This document shows positions 6,480 through 9,992 of a stretch of DNA of 9,992 nt, piece after piece; position 1 is the first letter of the stretch; every line of letters starts with the position of its first letter. The notes under the pieces were generated by a model that did not search any database, was not told where the DNA came from, and was given only the letters and a program-made list of their open reading frames with translations. The stretch lies in assembly GCA_022865525.1 (NCBI GenBank), contig JALHSV010000511.1:1-9992 (forward strand), given 5' to 3'. The translations under genes were made by a program, and so were the position numbers. The stretch is from Thermodesulfovibrionales bacterium. GTDB taxonomy: Bacteria; Nitrospirota; Thermodesulfovibrionia; Thermodesulfovibrionales; SM23-35.

Positions 6480-7817
6480 TGGTTTCCTCCTCTTCTGCAA
6501 AGCGTACTGGAGAGCTTCCTTGACCGCCTCAACACGGGGAGGGAGCTCGATCGGTTTGTTGGCGAAATGGCAGGGGAAGTCCAGCGTCTCCTCGTGATAG
6601 CGAACTTTAAAGTCAGTGAACTTGAGTCCGTGCGCTGTTGATATGACTACGACTCGTTCGGACTTGTCTATCTTATTGGCTGAGAGCAGTTTGACCAGCA
6701 CTGCCAGAGCTACACCGGTGTGAGGGCAGTTGAACATGCCGGTTTTATCACCAAGTGCCGCAGCATCGGCTAATTCCTGTTCAGTGGCCTGCTCGACAAT
6801 ACCGTTAAATTGTCTCAGTGTTCGGACAGCTTTCTCGAAACTGACTGGGTTGCCGATTTGAATGGCGCTTGCCAGTGTCTTTTGTGCTTCGATCGGCTCG
6901 AAGGCCTCAAAGTTTTTCAGATACGAGCGATAAAGCGGATTGGCGCGTTCAGCCTGGGCAACAACAATGCGGGGCAGTTTGCTGATCAAACCAAGGTCGC
7001 GCATCATGAGAAGACCGTTCCCAAGCGCGGAGACATTCCCAAGGTTGCCGCCGGGGATAATGATAACGTCAGGCGTCTGCCACTCAAATTGCTGGACGAT
7101 CTCGATGCCGACAGTTTTCTGCCCCTCGATCCGTAAAGAGTTCATCGAATTTGCGAGGTACATGGTCTCATCTTTCGTAATCTCTTTGACGATGCTCATG
7201 CAGCCATCAAAGTCCGTGTCCAGCGATAACACCAGCGCACCGTTGGAAATCGGCTGAATAAGCTGCGCCACAGAAATTTTGCCCTTCGGCAGAAGCACGA
7301 TGGACTGAATGCCGGCAGCAGCACAGTAAACTGCAAGCGCTGCCGAGGTGTCGCCGGTGGAAGCGCAGACAACAGCTTTGATCGGTACTCCTTCGCTGAT
7401 CATCTGCTTGACCTGAGACACAAGCACCGTCATGCCAAGGTCCTTAAACGAACCGCTGTGAGAATTACCGCAGAGCTTGATCCAGAGATCTGCCTGTCCG
7501 ATCATTTTACCGAACCGCTCGGCCCAGAACAGATTGGTACCGCCTTCGTAGAGCGAGACGATATTCTCGTTATCAATCTGGGGCAGGATCCATTCCTTCT
7601 TCCCCCAAACACTGGATCCGTAAGGCCACTCGCTCGATTTGTATCGCTCGTCGAACAGCTTCATCCAGGCCTTAGCATCACGCTGGGCAAGTTGGTTGAG
7701 GTCATGCTGCACTTCCAGAAGCGAGCCGCATGTCTTACAGCGATAAATGATCGAGTTGAGCGGATAGCTCGCCCGACACTGCTGATTAATGCATTGAAAC
7801 CAGGCTCGATATGACAT
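5271..7817 (-). CDS. thrC: Threonine synthase / cystathionine gamma-synthase fusion
   Basis: One 848-codon frame encodes two complete PLP enzymes. Residues 1-446 are threonine synthase (O-phosphohomoserine to threonine): a Cys4 zinc-ribbon (Cys9, 14, 27, 30), the WPYG/VWGKKEW block at 64-76, PLP lysine Lys125 in SGSFKDLGM, CASTGDTSAAL at 151-161 and the phosphate loop GGNLGN at 256-261. Residues 447-848 are a trans-sulfuration enzyme of the cystathionine gamma-synthase type: YGRYGNPT at about 513-520, IIDATLATP at about 637-645 and PLP lysine Lys664 in HSATKYLGGHND. Several blocks in both halves match plant threonine synthase and plant cystathionine gamma-synthase as I remember them; the plant pair shares O-phosphohomoserine. 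No intact linker separates the domains, only RRKP and a lysine-rich run. The start ATG has a weak GAGAG ribosome binding site. It follows purL by 168 bases. Activity of both halves is predicted, since all key residues seen are present. Confidence 0.9.
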   Translation of the reverse strand: MSYRAWFQCINQQCRASYPLNSIIYRCKTCGSLLEVQHDLNQLAQRDAKAWMKLFDERYKSSEWPYGSSVWGKKEWILPQIDNENIVSLYEGGTNLFWAERFGKMIGQADLWIKLCGNSHSGSFKDLGMTVLVSQVKQMISEGVPIKAVVCASTGDTSAALAVYCAAAGIQSIVLLPKGKISVAQLIQPISNGALVLSLDTDFDGCMSIVKEITKDETMYLANSMNSLRIEGQKTVGIEIVQQFEWQTPDVIIIPGGNLGNVSALGNGLLMMRDLGLISKLPRIVVAQAERANPLYRSYLKNFEAFEPIEAQKTLASAIQIGNPVSFEKAVRTLRQFNGIVEQATEQELADAAALGDKTGMFNCPHTGVALAVLVKLLSANKIDKSERVVVISTAHGLKFTDFKVRYHEETLDFPCHFANKPIELPPRVEAVKEALQYALQKRRKPMPKKSSKSKKWNAATLAIHGLGKSPKAYYSVSTPIVQTSNYYFDSTAEVYDFMKAKSEGRVLRGHEYGRYGNPTQEECERKLAAIEGAERALLFATGMSAVILTLLAYMRRNGHIIFTNDCYRQTRDFATNTLAEFGIEVSLVDPTADAIAGAIKSNTNIIFTELPTNPYLRVLDIPAIVKVAKQHQIMTIIDATLATPYNIKPLEMGVDIVIHSATKYLGGHNDLLAGVSLGKHALLNDLYRMQRMIGATPGPFTCFLLERGLKTFALRMEHHNRAGLEVARMLEAHPKIEKVWYPALESHPDHRIAEEQMRGFGSVITFLIKGGDKETRKFIDSLELFLITPSLGGSESLVTQMSVMSFFDYPEEYRHAIGMVDNLVRIALGLEDVKDLITDLKQALDKV
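6477..6491 (-). promoter_or_regulatory. Internal ribosome binding site and start within the fusion gene
   Basis: On the - strand AGGAGG (6486-6491), six bases, then ATG (6477-6479). The codons AAG-AGG-AGG-AAA-CCA also encode KRRKP of the fusion, so the site serves as linker coding sequence at the same time. No stop codon of the first enzyme remains between the domains. Confidence 0.65.
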
Positions 7818-7830
7818 TGGTATTACACTC

Positions 7831-7853
7831 TCTTACTGGCTGGTAAGACCAGC
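7831..7853 (-). promoter_or_regulatory. Overlapping alternative hairpins in the fusion-gene leader
   Basis: Two perfect 6-bp stems share bases and cannot form together. GCTGGT-CTT-ACCAGC spans 7839-7853. TCTTAC-CAGCCA-GTAAGA spans 7831-7848, and its downstream arm overlaps the purine-rich AAGAGAG that is the only ribosome-binding candidate for the ATG at 7817. The second stem could therefore hide the site and the first could free it. No ligand-binding domain is recognised. Confidence 0.4.
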
Positions 7854-7909
7854 TATGGTTGGGTACATTGTATGAACCCCCTAATGGAGCAGAGGAGGAT
7901 TTTCCCCTC

Positions 7910-7918
7910 ACTATAGCA
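7910..7918 (-). promoter_or_regulatory. Possible extended -10 promoter for the fusion gene
   Basis: TGCTATAGT on the - strand is an extended -10 (TGn plus TATAGT, five of six). No good -35 lies 16-18 bases upstream. Transcription would start near 7903, leaving a leader of about 85 bases that contains the paired hairpins at 7831-7853. Confidence 0.35.
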
Positions 7919-7928
7919 AAGAATATCA

Positions 7929-7951
7929 TATTGATCCGGTGATGATCAATA
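7929..7951. repeat. 8-bp inverted repeat between purL and the fusion gene
   Basis: TATTGATC (7929-7936) and GATCAATA (7944-7951) pair perfectly around a seven-base loop. It lies about 35 bases after the purL stop. No T run follows on the - strand, so it may be an operator or part of a weak terminator. Confidence 0.45.
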
Positions 7952-7985
7952 CTCAGTTGCCGGTTGTAACGCATTGCATAAAGTA

Positions 7986-9992
7986 TCACCCACACCATTC
8001 CCGCGCATTCCGGAACATCCTGAACCATGGTGATGTCTCGAGATTCTGCTTCCATTCTTCCGGCATGTATGCCCACTGCCACTTCAGAAAGGTCCTTTCC
8101 GGATGGGGCATCATGGCGAGGTGCCTTCCCTCAGGCGAGCAGAGTGCTGTTATCCCCAAAGGAGAGCCGTTTGGATTGAAGGGATATGTTTCTGTAAACT
8201 CATTATTGTCATCAACAAAGCGTATAGGTGCAAGTCCTTTGTGAAGCACTTCCTGCACGATGTCCTTATCGGGGGAAATGAGCCTTCCCTCACCATGCGC
8301 AACCCAAACACCCAGGGTTGAACCTTCCATTCCCTCAAGCATTATTGACGGGCTTCGCATTATCTGAACGGTTGAAAACCTTGATTCGAATCTTCCTGAT
8401 CTGTTCTGAATGAACCGCGGTTGAATGCGGTCGGGAATCCCTCTCCAGGGAATCCATCCAAGGAGTGCCATGAGCTGACACCCGTTGCAAACACCCAAAC
8501 TAAACGTATCGTCTTTTTCATAAAAACACTGAAACTGCTCATAGAGTTTTTTGTTGAACCTGATGACCCCTGCCCAACCCTTTGCTGAATCAAGGACATC
8601 AGCGTAACTGAACCCGCCGACAAACGCTATCCCCCTGAAGCCGTCCAGATTAACAGCTCCACTGAGCAGGTCTGTCATGGTGACATCCCACACATCAAAC
8701 CCTGCATGATAAAATGCAGAGGCCATCTCCCGGTCTCCGTTACTGCCCTCCTCCCGCAGGATAGCAACCTTCGGAAGTTTAGAAACCTGGGAGAGTTCAC
8801 CCCCACCCTTACCCTCCCCCCTCGAGGGGGAGGGAGGGGTGAGGGGGCTGACTTTGAGAAGCTCGAAAGGTTGGAAGCTCGGAGTAAATGTTAGTTTATA
8901 TACAGGGCCTTTTCTGTCAAAATTAACCGTTTTTTCCTCTTCAACACAATCGGGATTTGCCTGGAGTCTATCGAGTTGATAGCTCGTTTCTTCCCATACA
9001 GCCCTGAGTTCCTGCATGTTTTCTTTGAAGGCGATCTTGTCATTCACCTGTATGATGATCTCTTTCTCTGTTAAGGTCTTGCCGATCATCTGAAAGGGAA
9101 TGTCGTCTTGCTTGAATATCTCTATTATTTTTTGCTCGTGCTCCGGAAGATATTCGATTACGAATCCAAGTTCTTCAGAAAATAAGAGGTTAAAGATATC
9201 TTCTTTAAATCCCCCCTTACCCCCCTTTTCCAAAGGGGGGGTGGGGACATTATTGGATATTGGTTTTTGAGCAATATCCACTTCCAATCCGCAATTCCCT
9301 CCGAATGCCATTTCAAGGAGCGTGACAATCAGTCCACCATCACTTCTGTCGTGGCCCGAAAGGATAAGGTCATCCGAAATAAGTTTCTGCACCAGATGAA
9401 ACGCCCTTTTCAGAAGTTGTGGATTATTGACGTCGGGAGATTCGTCCCCGACTTGTTTATACACTTGGGCTAAGGCCGAACCCCCTGTCCTGTATCTTCC
9501 TTCTCCGAGATCAACATAAAGCAGCCTGCTTTCACCAGGCCTTTTTATATCAGGCGAAATAACTTTTGTTATGTCAGGACAGGTGACGTATGCAGAAATG
9601 ACGAGATTCCCGGGAGCCTTAACAATCTCGGTCCTGTCCGAAGTATCCGTCACTTTTGCAGCCATCGAAAGGCTGTCCTTTCCTCCGTCCACAGCGATGC
9701 CAAGTCCGAGAAGGATATCCCTCAACGCAACCGCTGCATCATGAAGCAGGGCACCCTCACCCGGAAGTTTAGCAGCCCACATCCAGTTTCCGGAACATTT
9801 AATATCTTCGAGTGCACTTACTTTTGCCCAGACAATATTTGTAAGGGCTTCCCCGACACTCATGCGGGCCATTGCCCCGGGGCTTATCAAACCTTTTATG
9901 GGCTGTTCACCGATTGAGAGTGCAGCTCCTGTCAGGCCAAAATGGCTCTGGCTTATGACAGCCACATTCGACAGCGTTAACTGAAGAGGGCC
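7986..9992 (-). CDS. purL: Phosphoribosylformylglycinamidine synthase, large form (partial, C-terminal 668 residues)
   Basis: This is the C-terminal half of single-chain PurL, which converts FGAR, ATP and glutamine to FGAM in purine synthesis. The frame stays open through the right edge, so the N-terminus lies outside the window; the edge reads GPLQLTLSN, a continuing PurL block, so the GTG at 9965 is not the start. The second synthetase half shows CSGNWMWAAKLPGEG, GGKDSLSM and SGHDRSDGGL. A class I glutamine amidotransferase domain follows from about residue 407 (VAILREEGSNGDRE). Its nucleophile is Cys502 in GVCNGCQ, and the His630/Glu632 pair sits in PHPER. Many blocks resemble human PFAS as I recall it. 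Two short G/C-rich palindromic elements are translated in frame, at about residues 249-262 and 382-400, both in variable linkers. All catalytic residues are intact, so the enzyme is probably active. Confidence 0.95.
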   Translation of the reverse strand, partial: GPLQLTLSNVAVISQSHFGLTGAALSIGEQPIKGLISPGAMARMSVGEALTNIVWAKVSALEDIKCSGNWMWAAKLPGEGALLHDAAVALRDILLGLGIAVDGGKDSLSMAAKVTDTSDRTEIVKAPGNLVISAYVTCPDITKVISPDIKRPGESRLLYVDLGEGRYRTGGSALAQVYKQVGDESPDVNNPQLLKRAFHLVQKLISDDLILSGHDRSDGGLIVTLLEMAFGGNCGLEVDIAQKPISNNVPTPPLEKGGKGGFKEDIFNLLFSEELGFVIEYLPEHEQKIIEIFKQDDIPFQMIGKTLTEKEIIIQVNDKIAFKENMQELRAVWEETSYQLDRLQANPDCVEEEKTVNFDRKGPVYKLTFTPSFQPFELLKVSPLTPPSPSRGEGKGGGELSQVSKLPKVAILREEGSNGDREMASAFYHAGFDVWDVTMTDLLSGAVNLDGFRGIAFVGGFSYADVLDSAKGWAGVIRFNKKLYEQFQCFYEKDDTFSLGVCNGCQLMALLGWIPWRGIPDRIQPRFIQNRSGRFESRFSTVQIMRSPSIMLEGMEGSTLGVWVAHGEGRLISPDKDIVQEVLHKGLAPIRFVDDNNEFTETYPFNPNGSPLGITALCSPEGRHLAMMPHPERTFLKWQWAYMPEEWKQNLETSPWFRMFRNAREWCG
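8793..8849 (-). repeat. Palindromic element 1 in frame inside purL
   Basis: The core is a near-perfect palindrome around CTCGAG (8821-8826), with CCCTCCCC and GGGGAGGG arms plus one unpaired C. It continues outward through imperfect CCCCACCC/GGGGTGAG arms. It encodes SPLTPPSPSRGEGKGGGEL, unlike any conserved PurL segment, and sits in the linker before the amidotransferase domain. Its form matches dispersed intergenic palindromic repeats more than protein-coding sequence. Confidence 0.75.
9207..9248 (-). repeat. Palindromic element 2 in frame inside purL
   Basis: CCCCCCTTT (9220-9228), loop TCC and AAAGGGGGG (9232-9240) form a perfect 9-bp stem, flanked by further C-run and G-run arms (CCCCCC at 9211-9216, TGGGG at 9242-9246). 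It encodes VPTPPLEKGGKGGF within the synthetase half, between the NCGLEVD and LLFSEELG blocks. Its sequence differs from element 1, so it belongs to another repeat family. Confidence 0.75.

Noticed and set aside
8706..8894. + strand ORF with a GGGRGEG-rich peptide opposite purL
   Set aside because: It is the complementary reading of palindromic element 1 within a well-supported purL frame.
9211..9246. Palindromes in purL as a CRISPR array or terminators
   Set aside because: Single copies of two unrelated hairpins, no spacers, located inside an intact coding frame.

Overview
The window looks like a piece of an ordinary bacterial chromosome, not a phage or plasmid. Genes on the + strand fill the left half (332-4663) and genes on the - strand fill the right half (5271 to the right edge). 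They converge on a decayed stretch at about 4730-5270. Strong GGAGG-type ribosome binding sites, moderate GC, a desulforedoxin-type iron protein and G/C-rich palindromic repeats inside a coding region together suggest an anaerobic or microaerophilic, environmental Gram-negative-type lineage such as Nitrospirota or a deltaproteobacterial relative. This assignment is an inference from memory and is weak.

Left half, + strand, apparently independent genes with gaps of roughly 90-370 bases: a membrane-anchored YpfJ-type zinc metallopeptidase (332-1174); a ChaN/DUF399-type protein that starts at TTG and has no signal peptide (1477-2253); a pentapeptide-repeat protein made of 42 uninterrupted pentads (2626-3318); an unrecognised 83-residue protein (3413-3664); a nitroreductase-family flavoprotein (3779-4348); and a tiny protein joining a desulforedoxin-like Cys4 iron site to a lysine-rich histone-H1-like tail (4463-4663), followed by a good rho-independent terminator.

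Middle: 4731-5270 holds no convincing intact gene. It contains a 12-bp hairpin, a weak 93-codon ORF, and at 5093-5232 what reads as the wreck of an MNT-nucleotidyltransferase/HEPN toxin-antitoxin pair. The start of the antitoxin gene runs directly into the start of the toxin gene in another frame, and both lack their remaining parts.

Right half, - strand: the C-terminal 668 residues of a large-form PurL (FGAM synthase, purine biosynthesis) enter from the right edge. After 168 bases comes a single 848-codon frame fusing threonine synthase to a cystathionine gamma-synthase-type PLP enzyme. Both halves carry motifs I associate with the plant enzymes, which share O-phosphohomoserine as substrate, so the fusion would place both arms of the Thr/Met branch point on one polypeptide. 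The second half also has its own Shine-Dalgarno and ATG inside the frame, so it may additionally be made as a separate protein. The purL coding sequence carries two different G/C-rich palindromic elements, both in frame and both in linkers of the protein.

The most interesting points are the threonine synthase/cystathionine gamma-synthase fusion with its internal start, the palindromic elements domesticated inside PurL, the collapsed MNT/HEPN locus, and the desulforedoxin-H1-tail miniprotein.
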